The notes: generated by a model not told the origin, from the sequence alone. Counted from the first letter of the stretch, positions 8,166-20,483 are shown. The stretch is DNA of 64,000 nt from Marinobacter nauticus (GCF_019801015.1 NZ_JAHVJZ010000010.1:1-64000), one strand, 5' to 3'. Numbers and translations are program-made.

Positions 8166-10265
8166 ATGAGACTATCTCACTTGCCACTTCTGTGCGCGTG
8201 CGCATTGGTGTCTTTGACCGGATGCAGTGGCGGCGGCTCGCTCGACGGCGGCACTGATCCAGGCACAGACCCGGTCGATCCGACCAATCCTCCCGCCGAT
8301 GCGGTTCACACTCTGGCGGTTTCCATGTGGTCCTGTCCGGATCCCAATGCCGGCAGCCTGACTGACTGTACTCAGACCTCTCAATTTGATGCCCAGAAGG
8401 CGGCAGTCCTGCGGGTGGCGGCGCAACGCGATGGCACCGGCGTGGTTGGTGAACTGGTCGAGGTCAGCACCGACAAAGGCGCCTTGATCCCCTCGGATGG
8501 CCGCGTATTGACCGGCTCCGATGGCACCGCGCTGCTGAGGCTGCAGGCGAATGATGGGGAAGGCATCGTGACCGTTAAGGGCAGTTACGCCGATACCACG
8601 GCCAGCCTGTTTGCCGAAATCAATGCCATTGATGTGGACCTGTCGCTGAGCAGCTCTCTGGCTGACGGGGAATCGCTAGCGGACGGCTCAACCCTGGCGG
8701 TGACCGCTTCGTTGCTGGTGGATGGCCAACCCTATGTGGAGCCGGTGCTGGTGAACTTCAGCTCCACCTGCGCCCTGACGGGGAACGCTGAAATCGATGA
8801 CCAGGTGATGGCCAACGACGGCGAAGCGACCGCGACCTATAAGGCCACGGGCTGCGACCAGCAGGACCAGATCACTGCAACCCTGACACTGGGCACCGAC
8901 GTGGCCACTGACTCAGTCACTGTGACGCTGGCGACGACGCCGGTGGCCACCATTGAGTTTGTTTCCGCGGCACCGGACTACCTGCAACTGGACGGCACCG
9001 GCGGCAACACCAGTTCCGTGGTGACCTTTAAGGTGCTGGACGAATCCGGCCGTGCCAAGCAGGGCGTGGACGTGAGCTTTATCCTGGCCAGTGGTGAAGA
9101 GAAGGTGTCCATGAACACCACGCAGGCCCGCAGTAACAGCGAAGGCCTGGTGACCACCACCCTGCGCTCCGGAAGCCTGCCTGGCTCCGTCCGTGTTCAG
9201 GCTGAAGTGATCGACAGCGACCCGGTAATCGCCAGTGTCTCCAAAGAGCTGAGCGTGGGCACCGGGCTGCCGGATAAAGACAGCTTCTCCCTGAGCTTCT
9301 CCCTCCATAACCCGGAGGCCTGGCACTACGACGGCGAACGCGTTTCCGTCAACCTGCTGGCGGCAGACCACTTTAACAACCCGGTTCCGGATGGCACCGC
9401 CATCTCCTTTATTACCGAGGGTGGCTCCATCGTGTCCCGCTGCGTGACTCAGCGTGGCGGCTGCAGCGTTGAGTGGACTTCTCAGGACTTCCGCCCGGAT
9501 AACGGCCGGGTTACCGTGCTGGCCTTTGCCGAAGGGGAAGAGTCCTTCCTCGATCTCAATGGTAACGGCTTGTATGACGACGGGGAGTACGACGACCGTT
9601 TTGACGAGCAGGAAGCCTTTGTTGATGAGAACGAGGACGGCGGATATGACAGCATCGAGCAGTTGATTGACCGCAGTCAGAACGGCGAATTTGACGGGGC
9701 AGACGGGCAATACAACGGTCTGCTGTGTCAGGATGCGGCGTTGAGCGGTGGCTTGTGCAGTCAGGAACTGGTGGACGTGAACAGCAGCGGCGTGATCGTG
9801 ATGTCCGGCCGCAGCCCTTCTGCCTACTTCTGTCACTACGATGTGGCGGATGAAGATGGCGATGGCCTCAATTGGTATGACTGCTGGCACAACCAGAACG
9901 AGACGGTCTGGAAGGCGACCAGCCTGGAAGAGCCGGTGACTGCCGTGGCGTGCATTTACGATGTGGCCCAAGACGGCACGCTGAACCCGGTGCCCTATGG
10001 CAGCAGCATCAGCTTCAGCGCGGACGACCCGCTGAAAACCGCAGGCCGCGCTGGCTTCACCATGCGCAGCACCTCTGCGGCCGTCTACCACGTCTCCAAT
10101 GAAGGGGAAGTGTTGGCGGACTATCGCAGCAGCTGTGGCGGCGGCCTCTACTCCATTGGCGTCGATACCTCTGATGGTTATGGCACGTTGCGGGTGGAGA
10201 TTGAAACTCCGAAGGGACTCATCGCGTCCGATGCCGTAAGCATTGAGCCGGCACCGGTGCCGTGA
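8166..10265 (+). CDS. Secreted lipoprotein with Ig-like (Big_1 type) repeats
   Basis: The start at 8166 follows an AGGA ribosome site and opens a lipoprotein signal (MRLSHLPLLCACALVSLTGC), so Cys20 should be lipidated; the in-frame ATG at 8139 would spoil this signal. The 699-residue protein has a Gly/Asp/Pro linker after the lipobox and then several bacterial Ig-like domains resembling the invasin/intimin Big_1 type (for example DESGRAKQGVDVSFIL and LLAADHFNNPVPDGTAISFI). Around residues 460-525 lies an acidic stretch with DLNGNGLYDDGEYDD and DENEDGGYDS, resembling calcium-binding loops. Likely outer-membrane or surface located; adhesion or structural role is inference. Monocistronic with its own terminator. 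Confidence 0.8.
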   Translation: MRLSHLPLLCACALVSLTGCSGGGSLDGGTDPGTDPVDPTNPPADAVHTLAVSMWSCPDPNAGSLTDCTQTSQFDAQKAAVLRVAAQRDGTGVVGELVEVSTDKGALIPSDGRVLTGSDGTALLRLQANDGEGIVTVKGSYADTTASLFAEINAIDVDLSLSSSLADGESLADGSTLAVTASLLVDGQPYVEPVLVNFSSTCALTGNAEIDDQVMANDGEATATYKATGCDQQDQITATLTLGTDVATDSVTVTLATTPVATIEFVSAAPDYLQLDGTGGNTSSVVTFKVLDESGRAKQGVDVSFILASGEEKVSMNTTQARSNSEGLVTTTLRSGSLPGSVRVQAEVIDSDPVIASVSKELSVGTGLPDKDSFSLSFSLHNPEAWHYDGERVSVNLLAADHFNNPVPDGTAISFITEGGSIVSRCVTQRGGCSVEWTSQDFRPDNGRVTVLAFAEGEESFLDLNGNGLYDDGEYDDRFDEQEAFVDENEDGGYDSIEQLIDRSQNGEFDGADGQYNGLLCQDAALSGGLCSQELVDVNSSGVIVMSGRSPSAYFCHYDVADEDGDGLNWYDCWHNQNETVWKATSLEEPVTAVACIYDVAQDGTLNPVPYGSSISFSADDPLKTAGRAGFTMRSTSAAVYHVSNEGEVLADYRSSCGGGLYSIGVDTSDGYGTLRVEIETPKGLIASDAVSIEPAPVP

Positions 10266-10277
10266 TTCTGCGGGCAA

Positions 10278-10309
10278 CAAAAAAAGGGGCGCCACGGGCG
10301 CCCCTTTTT
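10278..10309 (+). terminator. Terminator between the Ig-like lipoprotein gene and astB
   Basis: GGGGCGCC/GGCGCCCC stem at 10286-10304 with a three-base loop, flanked by A residues on the left and five T residues on the right; it can act for both convergent genes. Confidence 0.88.
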
Positions 10310-10322
10310 AATCTGCTTCGGT

Positions 10323-11660
10323 TTAACGCTGGAACGGGTATACGCTGCCGAGCTTGAGGATCTGGGTCAGCTGGTCCAGCGCCTGGTAGGACTCCACCAC
10401 CATCTGCGGGTCGCGCAGGTCGTCCGCCGTCAGACGGTCACGGTAGTGCTTCTCCACCCACTGAGTCAGCTCGGCGTACTTGCGCTCGCTCATCAGGCTT
10501 TCCGCATTGACGGCCGCTTTCTCCTGCTCGGACAGGGCCACACGCAAACGCAGACACGCCGGGCCGCCGCCGTTCTGCATGCTCTGCTTCACATCGAAGT
10601 AGTGCACCTGCTTGATGGGCGTGTCCTGAGTCACCAGAGAGGAGAGGTAAGCGTGGACCGCCGGATTTTCCTGACACTCGGTGGGCGCGATGATCGCCAT
10701 CTCACCGCTGGGCAGGGTCAGGATTTGAGTGTTGAACAGGTAGCTCTTTACCGCATCCAGCACACTGACCTGATCGGTACCAACACGGATAAAGTGCAGC
10801 GGGCTGTCGCCAAATTTGCTGCGGATTTCGGCAAAGGCGGCATCGGTATTGAGGAATGCCTGCTCGTGGTAGAACAACACGTTCTGGTTGCCCACAGCGA
10901 TCACGTCATTGTGGAACACGCCCTGGTCAATCACATCGGGGTTTTGCTGGATATAAACGGTGTTGGCGTCGCTGAGCTGATGCAGACGCGCCACCGCTTC
11001 ACTGGCCTCGCGGGTCTGGCGGGCAGGGTACTTCATAGGCGCCGGCTGGCTGGCATCGAAGCCATAGCGGCCATAGACGAACAACTGCACGCCAGCTTCG
11101 CCGTAGTTGCGGCAGAGGCGGGTGTGGTTGGCAGCGCCTTCATCACCGAACTGGTCGTGCTCCGGCAGGTGCTGGTGATGGGCAAAGTGGTTCGAATCGG
11201 AAAACGTCGCTTTCAGAATGCGGCCGGTGACGTCCGGCTCAATGGAGCGGTGAAACTTGTTAACCAGGTTGGCGGGCGTGAAGTGCACTTTACGGTCAGC
11301 ACTGTCGGCACTGGGGGAGACGGTGGCCGCGTTGGCGGTCCACATGCTGGATGCTGAGTAGGCGGCCAGCAGAATGGATGGGGCTTCACGGTACGCTTTA
11401 TCCAGCACCTGAGCGTCGGTGCCGGAGAAGCCCAGTCGGCGAAGGACATTGAGGTCAGGACGCTGCTGAGGGGCCAGAACGCCCTGAGTCATGCCCATAT
11501 CGTGCAGGGCTTTCATCTTGGCCAGACCCTGCAGTGCGGCGGCTTTGGGGTTGGAGATGGCCGCAGCGTTGCTCTGAGAGGCCACATTGCCAAAGGACAG
11601 ACCGGCATAGTTGTGGGTGGGGCCCACCAGTCCATCAAAATTCGCTTCGAGGTGATTCAT
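10323..11660 (-). CDS. astB: N-succinylarginine dihydrolase AstB
   Basis: The 445-residue product is the second enzyme of the arginine succinyltransferase pathway, converting N2-succinylarginine to N2-succinylornithine with release of ammonia and CO2. Family marks are the amidinotransferase-fold N-terminus ([15 protein letters not shown] at about 8-22) and the catalytic cysteine region [10 protein letters not shown], Cys at about 369, matching the E. coli enzyme. The ATG at 11660 is chosen because AAGGA lies just upstream and the protein then has the family length; the open frame extends a further 46 codons without family similarity. No other ast gene is adjacent, so the pathway is split in this genome. 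Confidence 0.95.
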   Translation of the reverse strand: MNHLEANFDGLVGPTHNYAGLSFGNVASQSNAAAISNPKAAALQGLAKMKALHDMGMTQGVLAPQQRPDLNVLRRLGFSGTDAQVLDKAYREAPSILLAAYSASSMWTANAATVSPSADSADRKVHFTPANLVNKFHRSIEPDVTGRILKATFSDSNHFAHHQHLPEHDQFGDEGAANHTRLCRNYGEAGVQLFVYGRYGFDASQPAPMKYPARQTREASEAVARLHQLSDANTVYIQQNPDVIDQGVFHNDVIAVGNQNVLFYHEQAFLNTDAAFAEIRSKFGDSPLHFIRVGTDQVSVLDAVKSYLFNTQILTLPSGEMAIIAPTECQENPAVHAYLSSLVTQDTPIKQVHYFDVKQSMQNGGGPACLRLRVALSEQEKAAVNAESLMSERKYAELTQWVEKHYRDRLTADDLRDPQMVVESYQALDQLTQILKLGSVYPFQR

Positions 11661-11947
11661 GGTCCTTCCTTTGATTTGGGCTGTTTGGGCGTCGGCAGGC
11701 GGCCGGCAGCAGACAGGGTCAGAGGGTGCGCATCCTACGCCACAGCTCGGGGAATTTTCCGCCAGTATACGTGCAATAGTGTGAGCCACAAGCTGCAAAA
11801 ATGTCGTGCTACAGAAACATCTGCATAACTATTGCTTGCTTGTGGAAGTCCGATGCATTACTACTTTTTGGAAATGCGTTTTTAGTCTCAAAAATTTTTT
11901 AACTGGACAAAAAGCGTCTAAGTGCTTGGCATCCTTGGCCGCTAGGG

Positions 11948-11976
11948 TTGAATCTCCCGACTCATGCCACTATATA
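11948..11976 (+). promoter_or_regulatory. Predicted sigma-70 promoter of topA
   Basis: TTGAAT at 11948-11953 and TATATA at 11971-11976 are separated by exactly 17 bases, predicting transcription from about 11983. Transcription from here would start inside the open frame that extends upstream of topA, so it supports the short topA start at 12025. The rest of the 365-base astB-topA gap (11661-12024) is AT-rich towards topA and shows no other gene. Confidence 0.55.
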
Positions 11977-12024
11977 TGGTGCCAATTCTCTTCCAACGCT
12001 GAAAAAAGGTCTCATCCCGTCGCT

Positions 12025-14682
12025 ATGGGCAAATCCCTGGTCATTGTGGAGTCGCCAGCCAAGGCGAAAACCATTAACAAATATCTCGGCAAGGATTTCG
12101 TTGTGAAGTCCTCGGTCGGTCATATCCGTGATCTGCCCACTTCTGGTGGCCAGTCCACTGACAAGGCCCCTCCCGCCAAAACGGCGGCTGAGGTGCGCAA
12201 GATGGATCCGGAAACCAAGGCGGCCTATAAGCGCGAGCGAGACTACCAGAGTCTTATCGGGCGTATGGGCGTCGATCCGGAGCATGGCTGGGCCGCCAAC
12301 TACCAGGTACTGCCTGGCAAGGAAAAGGTGGTCAAAGAGCTGCAAACCCTGGCTGAAAAAGCCGACACCGTCTATCTCGCAACGGATTTGGATAGGGAAG
12401 GGGAAGCGATTGCCTGGCACCTGCAGGAAGTGATCGGTGGAGACCCGGAGCGCTATCGTCGCGTGGTCTTTAACGAGATCACCAAGTCTGCAATCCAGGA
12501 AGCGTTTTCTCACCCTCTCCATCTGAACAACGCCAAGGTCAACGCTCAGCAGGCCCGTCGATTCCTCGACCGGGTGGTGGGCTTTATGGTTTCGCCGCTG
12601 CTTTGGAAGAAACTGGCCCGAGGCCTGTCTGCCGGCCGGGTGCAGTCCGTTGCTGTGCGACTGGTGGTGGAGCGTGAGCGTGAGATCCGCGCCTTTGTAC
12701 CGGAAGAGTACTGGGACCTCCATGCGGATCTGAGCAGCGCCTCTGGCGAAGCCTTGCGGATGCAGGCGGCCAAATTCCAGGGCAACACCCTGAAGATGGC
12801 CAACCAGAGCGACGCTGACCGCGCCGTAGCGGCGCTGCAAGGTGCCCGCTATACCATCAGCGCCCGGGAAGACAAACCGAGCCAGAGCAAGCCCTCTGCG
12901 CCCTATATCACGTCGACCCTGCAGCAGGCAGCCAGTACTCGCCTGGGCTTCGGGGTGAAGAAAACCATGACCCTGGCCCAGCGTCTCTATGAAGCGGGTT
13001 ACATCACCTACATGCGTACCGACTCCACCAACCTCAGCAAAGAGGCGGTGGAGAGCGCGCGGGGTTACATCGGTCAGGAGTACGGTGAGCAATACCTGCC
13101 CAAGAGCCCGAACCTGTACGGTGCCAAGCAGGGTGCTCAGGAAGCGCACGAAGCGATTCGTCCCTCTGACGTCACCGTAAAAGCGGCCACCCTGAGTACC
13201 ATGGAGCGTGATGCCCAGCGTCTGTATGAACTGATCTGGCGTCAGTTTGTAGCGTGTCAGATGGTGCCGGCCAAGTACGACTCCACCACCGTCACTGCCA
13301 CTGCGGCGGATTACGAGCTGAAAGCCAAGGGCCGGATCCTGGTGTTCGATGGCTGGACTCGCGTGCAGCCGCCGATGGGCCGCAAGGGTGACGAAGACAC
13401 CACCCTGCCTGCCGTGCAGGTAGGCGATGTGCTCGATCTGAAAGCGCTGGACCCCAAACAGCACTTCACCAAGCCGGTGGCGCGCTTTAACGAAGCCTCG
13501 TTGGTGAAGGAGTTGGAGAAGCGCGGTATTGGCCGTCCTTCCACCTATGCCAGCATCATCTCCACCATTCAGGACCGCGGTTACGTCCGGGTGGAGAACC
13601 GTCGCTTCTTCGCCGAGAAGATGGGCGAGATCGTGACCGACCGCCTGGTGGAGAATTTCACCAACCTGCTTAACTACCACTTCACTGCCGAAATGGAGGA
13701 GACCCTGGATAAAATCGCCCAGGGTGAACTGGAGTGGAAAGCGGTTCTGGATCAGTTCTACGGCGATTTCACCGACAAGCTCACTCAGGCGGAACTGGCG
13801 CCGGAAGAGGGCGGCATGCGGGCCAACCAGATGGTGATGACTGATATCGCCTGCCCGACCTGTTCTCGTCCGATGGGCATCCGTACTGCCACAACCGGTG
13901 TGTTCCTGGGCTGCAGCGGGTATGCCCTGCCGCCGAAAGAGCGCTGCAAAACCACCATCAACCTGACTCCGGGCGAGGAAGCGGAAGCGATCACCTCGGA
14001 CGATCAGGAAGCGGCAGCGCTGGTGAACAAGCGTCGTTGTGCCAAGTGCGAAAGCACCATGGACAGCTACCTGATCGACGAAACCCGTAAGTTGCACGTC
14101 TGCGGTAACAACCCGGTGTGCGACGGCTACGAGGTGGAGACCGGCACCTTCAAGATCAAGGGTTATGACGGCCCGATCATCGAGTGTGACCGCTGCGGCA
14201 GTGACATGGAGCTGAAGAACGGCCGCTTTGGTAAGTACTTCGCCTGCACCGACAGCAAAGAGACCGGTTGTAAAAACACCCGGAAGCTGCTGAAGAGCGG
14301 CGAGGTGGCGCCGCCGAAGGAAGACCCGGTTCAGCTGCCTGAACTGCCCTGTGAGAAGTCCGATGCGCACTTTGTGCTGCGTGACGGTGCCGCAGGCCTT
14401 TTCCTGGCCGCCAGCACCTTCCCTAAGAGCCGCGAAACCCGTGCGCCGAAGGTGGAAGAGCTGAAGCGCTTTAAGGATCGCATCTCGCCGAAGTTCTACT
14501 ACCTGGCGGAAGCGCCGGTGGCGGATCCGGATGGCAACCCGGCAGTGGTGAAGTTCAGCCGTAAGACCAAGGAGCAGTATGTGGCTTCCGAGGTGGACGG
14601 TAAGGCGACCGGTTGGATCGCCCGCTTTGAGAACAGCCGCTGGGTCGAGGAACAGACCAAGAAGAGCAAATCCAAGAAATAA
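12025..14682 (+). CDS. topA: DNA topoisomerase I
   Basis: The 885-residue protein is type IA topoisomerase I (E. coli 865), relaxing negatively supercoiled DNA. The Toprim domain opens with [20 protein letters not shown] at residues 3-22; the active-site tyrosine is Tyr329 in [10 protein letters not shown]. The C-terminal half carries three four-cysteine zinc modules starting [16 protein letters not shown] and CDRCGSD, then a further TopA-type C-terminal domain and a lysine-rich tail. The ATG at 12025 begins the family-conserved N-terminus; the frame is open back to 11806 but those 73 codons lack similarity and lie largely upstream of the predicted promoter. The ribosome site is weak (AAGGT about 14 bases upstream). 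The astB-topA-cysB order resembles Shewanella. Confidence 0.96.
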   Translation: MGKSLVIVESPAKAKTINKYLGKDFVVKSSVGHIRDLPTSGGQSTDKAPPAKTAAEVRKMDPETKAAYKRERDYQSLIGRMGVDPEHGWAANYQVLPGKEKVVKELQTLAEKADTVYLATDLDREGEAIAWHLQEVIGGDPERYRRVVFNEITKSAIQEAFSHPLHLNNAKVNAQQARRFLDRVVGFMVSPLLWKKLARGLSAGRVQSVAVRLVVEREREIRAFVPEEYWDLHADLSSASGEALRMQAAKFQGNTLKMANQSDADRAVAALQGARYTISAREDKPSQSKPSAPYITSTLQQAASTRLGFGVKKTMTLAQRLYEAGYITYMRTDSTNLSKEAVESARGYIGQEYGEQYLPKSPNLYGAKQGAQEAHEAIRPSDVTVKAATLSTMERDAQRLYELIWRQFVACQMVPAKYDSTTVTATAADYELKAKGRILVFDGWTRVQPPMGRKGDEDTTLPAVQVGDVLDLKALDPKQHFTKPVARFNEASLVKELEKRGIGRPSTYASIISTIQDRGYVRVENRRFFAEKMGEIVTDRLVENFTNLLNYHFTAEMEETLDKIAQGELEWKAVLDQFYGDFTDKLTQAELAPEEGGMRANQMVMTDIACPTCSRPMGIRTATTGVFLGCSGYALPPKERCKTTINLTPGEEAEAITSDDQEAAALVNKRRCAKCESTMDSYLIDETRKLHVCGNNPVCDGYEVETGTFKIKGYDGPIIECDRCGSDMELKNGRFGKYFACTDSKETGCKNTRKLLKSGEVAPPKEDPVQLPELPCEKSDAHFVLRDGAAGLFLAASTFPKSRETRAPKVEELKRFKDRISPKFYYLAEAPVADPDGNPAVVKFSRKTKEQYVASEVDGKATGWIARFENSRWVEEQTKKSKSKK

Positions 14683-14683
14683 G

Positions 14684-14711
14684 AAAAGCGCCCGGAAGGG
14701 CGCTTTTTTTT
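14684..14711 (+). terminator. Terminator of topA
   Basis: AGCGCCC/GGGCGCT stem at 14687-14704 with a GGAA loop and eight T residues, immediately after the topA stop codon. The structured element begins right behind it. Confidence 0.92.
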
Positions 14712-14716
14712 GTCAT

Positions 14717-15114
14717 CCCTAAACCACCTCCTATGGAGGTGGTGATCGCTTGCTCTGGGCTTTGCCCGAAGAGTACTGCTAAGAGACGAGACGGATTGAA
14801 AGCCGGTGCACAAAAAAGGAGAGGCATGCACCAGACCCTCACGGCGTAAGCCGTCCACATGCGCCGACTCGCAGCGCCGAGCGGGAAGGACTGGGAATGA
14901 GGCCGAGAGCCAGGGAAGGCTCGAGCGGCCAGCCGAGCATGGGTGAACGCCGACAGGCGTGAACGCGAAGCCCTTCTGGCGGCCGCCGGGCCGTCCCGGC
15001 AAAGGAGGTGAGTGGAGCACTATCCGTTCATGCCTTTGGCGACCCCGAGAACTAAGCAGCCCCCTTAAAGGGGGCCGAGTCAAAGCCACCTGCTATGCAG
15101 GTGGATTTTTACTG
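14717..15114 (+). mobile_element. Structured non-coding element, IS200/IS605- or HEARO-like, no transposase
   Basis: About 400 bases between the topA terminator and the next gene are bounded by two related perfect hairpins: CCACCTCCTATGGAGGTGG at 14724-14742 and CCACCTGCTATGCAGGTGG at 15086-15104. Between them many stems can be drawn: CTCT-GGGC/GCCC-AGAG near 14752-14772, GGTGCA/TGCACC near 14803-14830, CGGC/GCCG near 14840-14851, GAGCC/GGCTC near 14905-14922, CGCC/GGCG near 14949-14960, GCCGGG/CCCGGC near 14985-15000 and CCCCC/GGGGG near 15060-15074. Subterminal hairpins at both ends are the mark of IS200/IS605 elements, and a long structured RNA without a long ORF resembles solitary HEARO (IscB omega-RNA) copies. 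Family assignment is inference. The right 150 bases recur at 25-174. Confidence 0.6.
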
Positions 15115-15194
15115 CCCGCTTACCGTGTGGCGGTAAGCGGAACGAGGCGGGGGCCAGGTCCAGACCGTGGCAGGTGAGGGCACGACACGGGCAA

Positions 15195-15220
15195 GAAAAA
15201 AGGCAGCCATTGGGCTGCCT
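15195..15220 (-). terminator. Terminator of the coiled-coil membrane protein gene
   Basis: AGGCAGCC/GGCTGCCT stem at 15201-15220; read on the minus strand it is followed by six T residues (A run at 15195-15201 on the plus strand), directly after the stop codon at 15227. Confidence 0.8.
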
Positions 15221-15226
15221 TTGTCG

Positions 15227-15997
15227 TTACCACTTCTTTTTGGGCTGGAACAGTTGGTCCAGGTCGTCCTTTGGCACTTCGGGCTTGTCCGCCACCTGGT
15301 GCAGGTTGGCGTTTTGACGACGGTCCACTTCGCTCAGAAGGTCGTTGGCCCGCTCCATCATGGTGTCCTTGAACAGATGGTCAGCGCCACCGTGCGTGTT
15401 CAGGGTGGCCACCAGCTTGGAGAGCAGCTGCTTGGCGGAGCCCATCTGGTCATTCTGCATGGCCAGGCGTGCGCGTTCGAACAGCACAGTGGCGTTGATG
15501 CGAACCTGAAGCAGGTCGACCCGGTGGTTCTCCTCCACATAGCGCTCGTGGGCCAGGCGGGACTTGTTGTGCTCGTTACGCAGAACGGCCTTCAGGCGCT
15601 TCAGCGTCTGCACAATGGCCAGAACCTGCTTCTCGTTATTGGGGACGACAAAGCTCTCCAATGCCGGGGCACGCTCTTCTGACTTTTTCAGTAACGCGAT
15701 CTGGGCCTGAATGTCGGTTTTGCGACGGTTCAGATCCGTATTGCGGGCGTCTACGGCGAGGGCTGCGTCCAGCGCTTCCAGAATCCGCTGATTCAGGGTG
15801 GTGAGCAGTACCGTGCTGAAGGGCAGTGCCGGTGCCATGGAAAGGATCTGTTCGGTCTCTTCAATGATGGCGCGCTGTTTGGCCATCTCCTGACGCTTAA
15901 CGTTTTCCACCTGCTCCTTGTGATGCTGGATCAGATTGATGCCGATAACCAGCAGCAGCAGGGCACCGAGCAGAAGAATCACGAGGGTAAAAGACAT
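15227..15997 (-). CDS. Uncharacterised membrane-anchored coiled-coil protein
   Basis: I do not recognise a named family. The ATG at 15997 gives 256 residues with one N-terminal membrane segment (about 2-22, SFTLVILLLGALLLLVIGIN) followed by an almost entirely helical, charged body rich in Lys, Glu, Gln, Arg and Leu, consistent with a long cytoplasmic or periplasmic coiled coil. The C-terminus ends DQLFQPKKKW. The open frame extends 30 codons further upstream, but those residues are low-hydrophobicity and would bury the membrane anchor. It sits between topA and cysB, divergent from cysB. A role in envelope or scaffold function is possible but unsupported. Confidence 0.75.
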   Translation of the reverse strand: MSFTLVILLLGALLLLVIGINLIQHHKEQVENVKRQEMAKQRAIIEETEQILSMAPALPFSTVLLTTLNQRILEALDAALAVDARNTDLNRRKTDIQAQIALLKKSEERAPALESFVVPNNEKQVLAIVQTLKRLKAVLRNEHNKSRLAHERYVEENHRVDLLQVRINATVLFERARLAMQNDQMGSAKQLLSKLVATLNTHGGADHLFKDTMMERANDLLSEVDRRQNANLHQVADKPEVPKDDLDQLFQPKKKW

Positions 15998-16262
15998 GGT
16001 TGGCTTAACCTGTATTGTTCTGTTGCCGAATTGGTCTTCCTGAACTGAGCGGCCGACACGCCCGGTCTGGCCGGGGCTTCGGTGCAAGGTCCTTGATCTG
16101 CCTCGCTCAATTCAGCTTTGCCTATGCTACACCCTATAACGCAGAATTGCCCGCTCCAGTGTGCCCCCTTGGGTGTTGTCGGTCGCAATTAAAACCAAGA
16201 AGCGCACCGGGTCTGCGTTGCCCTGCCATAATTGAAGTTAATCTGCATATACTTATTCCGAT

Positions 16263-16291
16263 TTGATTTGTTTAGCCAGTGTGTCTATAAC
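16263..16291 (+). promoter_or_regulatory. Predicted sigma-70 promoter of cysB
   Basis: TTGATT at 16263-16268 and TATAAC at 16286-16291 with a 17-base spacer predict transcription from about 16298. It places the transcript start between the two possible cysB starts and favours the ATG at 16323. The remainder of the 325-base divergent region 15998-16322 shows no gene. Confidence 0.5.
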
Positions 16292-16295
16292 TTAA

Positions 16296-17297
<1,002 letters not shown>

Positions 17298-17315
17298 TCC
17301 TGCGGCGACCCAATC

Positions 17316-17345
17316 AAAACGCCCGGCCAATGGCCGGGCGTTTTT
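17316..17345. terminator. Bidirectional terminator between cysB and sdaA
   Basis: CGCCCGGCC/GGCCGGGCG stem at about 17320-17340 with A residues to the left and five T residues to the right, between convergent genes. Confidence 0.9.
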
Positions 17346-17357
17346 GTCATGATGGCA

Positions 17358-18731
<1,374 letters not shown>

Positions 18732-18829
18732 CTCTCTTCCCTGTGACATCATCTTAGTGAGCCGGATGGTACACTAGCGCACACCACAGCCCAATCCGAT
18801 GACTGAAATCTTTACCTTTGGAGCGTAGC

Positions 18830-19837
18830 ATGGGTCCATTGATGGCCGATCTGACTGGAACGGCACTGACCGATACTGATAAAGCACTGCTGGCGTGCGA
18901 CAGCCTGTGTGGCCTCATTCTCTTCACCCGCAACTTTTCCGACCCGGAACAGCTTAGTCAGCTGATCGCCGATGTGCGCCGTCGTCGCCCAGAATTGTTG
19001 ATCAGTGTGGACCATGAAGGCGGACGGGTGCAGCGTTTTCGGGAAGGGTTCACCGTATTGCCGGCGGCCAGCCAGATCCTGAAAGGGGCGGAAGGCGATC
19101 AACGCCAGGCGCAGGAGTGGGCGAAGCAGATGGGCTGGCTGATGGCCAGTGAATTGCGCGCCTTTGACATCGATTTCAGCTTTGCCCCGGTGCTGGATCT
19201 GAACGGCATCTCCCAGGTGATCGGCGAACGCGCCTTTGGTTCGACGCCGGACGCGGTGATTGCGTTGGCGGGGGCGTATATTGAAGGGATGCATGACGCG
19301 GGCATGGCCTGCGTTGGCAAGCATTTCCCTGGCCATGGCAGTGTCGAGGCCGACTCTCACCTGGCCGCCCCGGTTGACCCTCGACCGCTGGCGCAGATCG
19401 AGGCTCAGGATATGGTGCCTTTTGTCACACTGGGCGCTAAGCTGGATGCGATCATGCCGGCCCACGTGACGTTTCCGGCGGTGTGTGATCAGCCCGCAGG
19501 CTACAGTGCCACCTGGCTGGGCAAGATCCTGCGGGAGCGGATGGGTTACCAGGGCGTGATTTTTTCGGACGACCTGGGCATGGCCGGCGCTGCGGGGGCC
19601 GGAAACTACCTGCGACGCACTCATACTGCGCTGACCGCCGGTTGCGACATTGCCCTTATCTGCAATCAGGGCGAAGCCGCCTTGGCGGTGGCCCGGGTTC
19701 TGGCGCCGTGGCAGCAGGTGCCGGAGCGGGTACAGGCCATGAAGGGCAAACCGTCCGTCAATTGGACTGCTTTGGTCAGCTCTGACAAATGGCAGCAAGC
19801 GGCAGCGCTGGCGGACAGACTGCGGGAAGTACACTAG
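18830..19837 (+). CDS. nagZ: Beta-N-acetylhexosaminidase NagZ
   Basis: This 335-residue glycoside hydrolase family 3 enzyme removes N-acetylglucosamine from anhydro-muropeptides in the cytoplasm during peptidoglycan recycling. Family marks are DHEGGRVQRF, the KHFPGHGSVEADSH loop with its catalytic histidine, and the nucleophile Asp247 in FSDDLGM. Length agrees with E. coli NagZ (341). The ATG at 18830 has GGAGCG upstream; an in-frame ATG four codons earlier lacks one. ycfP follows after 33 bases, the same nagZ-ycfP order as in enterobacteria, so the two are probably cotranscribed. Confidence 0.95.
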   Translation: MGPLMADLTGTALTDTDKALLACDSLCGLILFTRNFSDPEQLSQLIADVRRRRPELLISVDHEGGRVQRFREGFTVLPAASQILKGAEGDQRQAQEWAKQMGWLMASELRAFDIDFSFAPVLDLNGISQVIGERAFGSTPDAVIALAGAYIEGMHDAGMACVGKHFPGHGSVEADSHLAAPVDPRPLAQIEAQDMVPFVTLGAKLDAIMPAHVTFPAVCDQPAGYSATWLGKILRERMGYQGVIFSDDLGMAGAAGAGNYLRRTHTALTAGCDIALICNQGEAALAVARVLAPWQQVPERVQAMKGKPSVNWTALVSSDKWQQAAALADRLREVH

Positions 19838-19870
19838 GAAGACGCTCTACCGGGCGACAAGGAGAGACGG

Positions 19871-20428
19871 GTGATTATCTATCTACACGGCTTTGATGCG
19901 ACCAGCCCCGGCAATCACGAAAAGGTGATGCAGCTGCAGTTTATCGAGGAGGACGTTCGCTTTGTCAGTTACTCGACCCTGCATCCGAAACACGATATGC
20001 AGCATCTGCTTAAGGAAGTCGATAAACAGCTCAAGCTGTCCGACGACTCGGCACCGCTGATCGTCGGCGTCGGTCTGGGCGGCTACTGGGCGGAGCGCAT
20101 CGGATTCCTGTGCGGTATCCGCTCGGTTCTGTTCAATCCCAACCTGTGGCCTGAGGAGAACATGCCCGGCAAGATTGATCGGCCGGAAGAGTATGAGGAC
20201 ATCCGCAATAAGTGTGTCAGTGAATTCCGGCGCAAAAATCTGGGCCGTTCCCTGGTGATTCTGTCCCGCAACAATGACGTGCTGAACACTGAGCGAATTG
20301 AGGCGGAACTGGCGCCTTTCTATTCGGTGATATGGGACGAAGAGCAGGCGCACAAGTTCAAATCCATCAGTGCACACCTGAAGCGCATTGACGAATTCAA
20401 AACGAAAACCGGTGACAGCGCCGCCTGA
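19871..20428 (+). CDS. ycfP: YcfP (UPF0227) alpha/beta-hydrolase-fold protein
   Basis: The 185-residue product is a clear YcfP homologue, starting [19 protein letters not shown]. It has an alpha/beta-hydrolase layout, but the nucleophile-elbow position reads [10 protein letters not shown], with leucine where a serine would be expected; from memory the E. coli protein has the same substitution, so the family may not be a classical serine hydrolase. The start codon is GTG at 19871, set by AAGGAGAG upstream. It follows nagZ closely. Function is unknown. Confidence 0.93.
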   Translation: MIIYLHGFDATSPGNHEKVMQLQFIEEDVRFVSYSTLHPKHDMQHLLKEVDKQLKLSDDSAPLIVGVGLGGYWAERIGFLCGIRSVLFNPNLWPEENMPGKIDRPEEYEDIRNKCVSEFRRKNLGRSLVILSRNNDVLNTERIEAELAPFYSVIWDEEQAHKFKSISAHLKRIDEFKTKTGDSAA

Positions 20429-20483
20429 TCACGGCATTGAGTGAGCACTGGTCATTCCTCATAGGTATGTGGCCATTACTGTG

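Noticed and set aside
11806-12024. 73-codon N-terminal extension of topA
   Set aside because: The residues have no similarity to topoisomerase I, lie largely upstream of the predicted promoter at 11948-11976, and the conserved protein start is at 12025.
14959-15177. 72-codon ORF inside the structured element, also open in the copy at the window start
   Set aside because: There is no ribosome site and no recognisable domain; the two differences between the copies do not show a clear coding pattern. The stems explain the conservation better.
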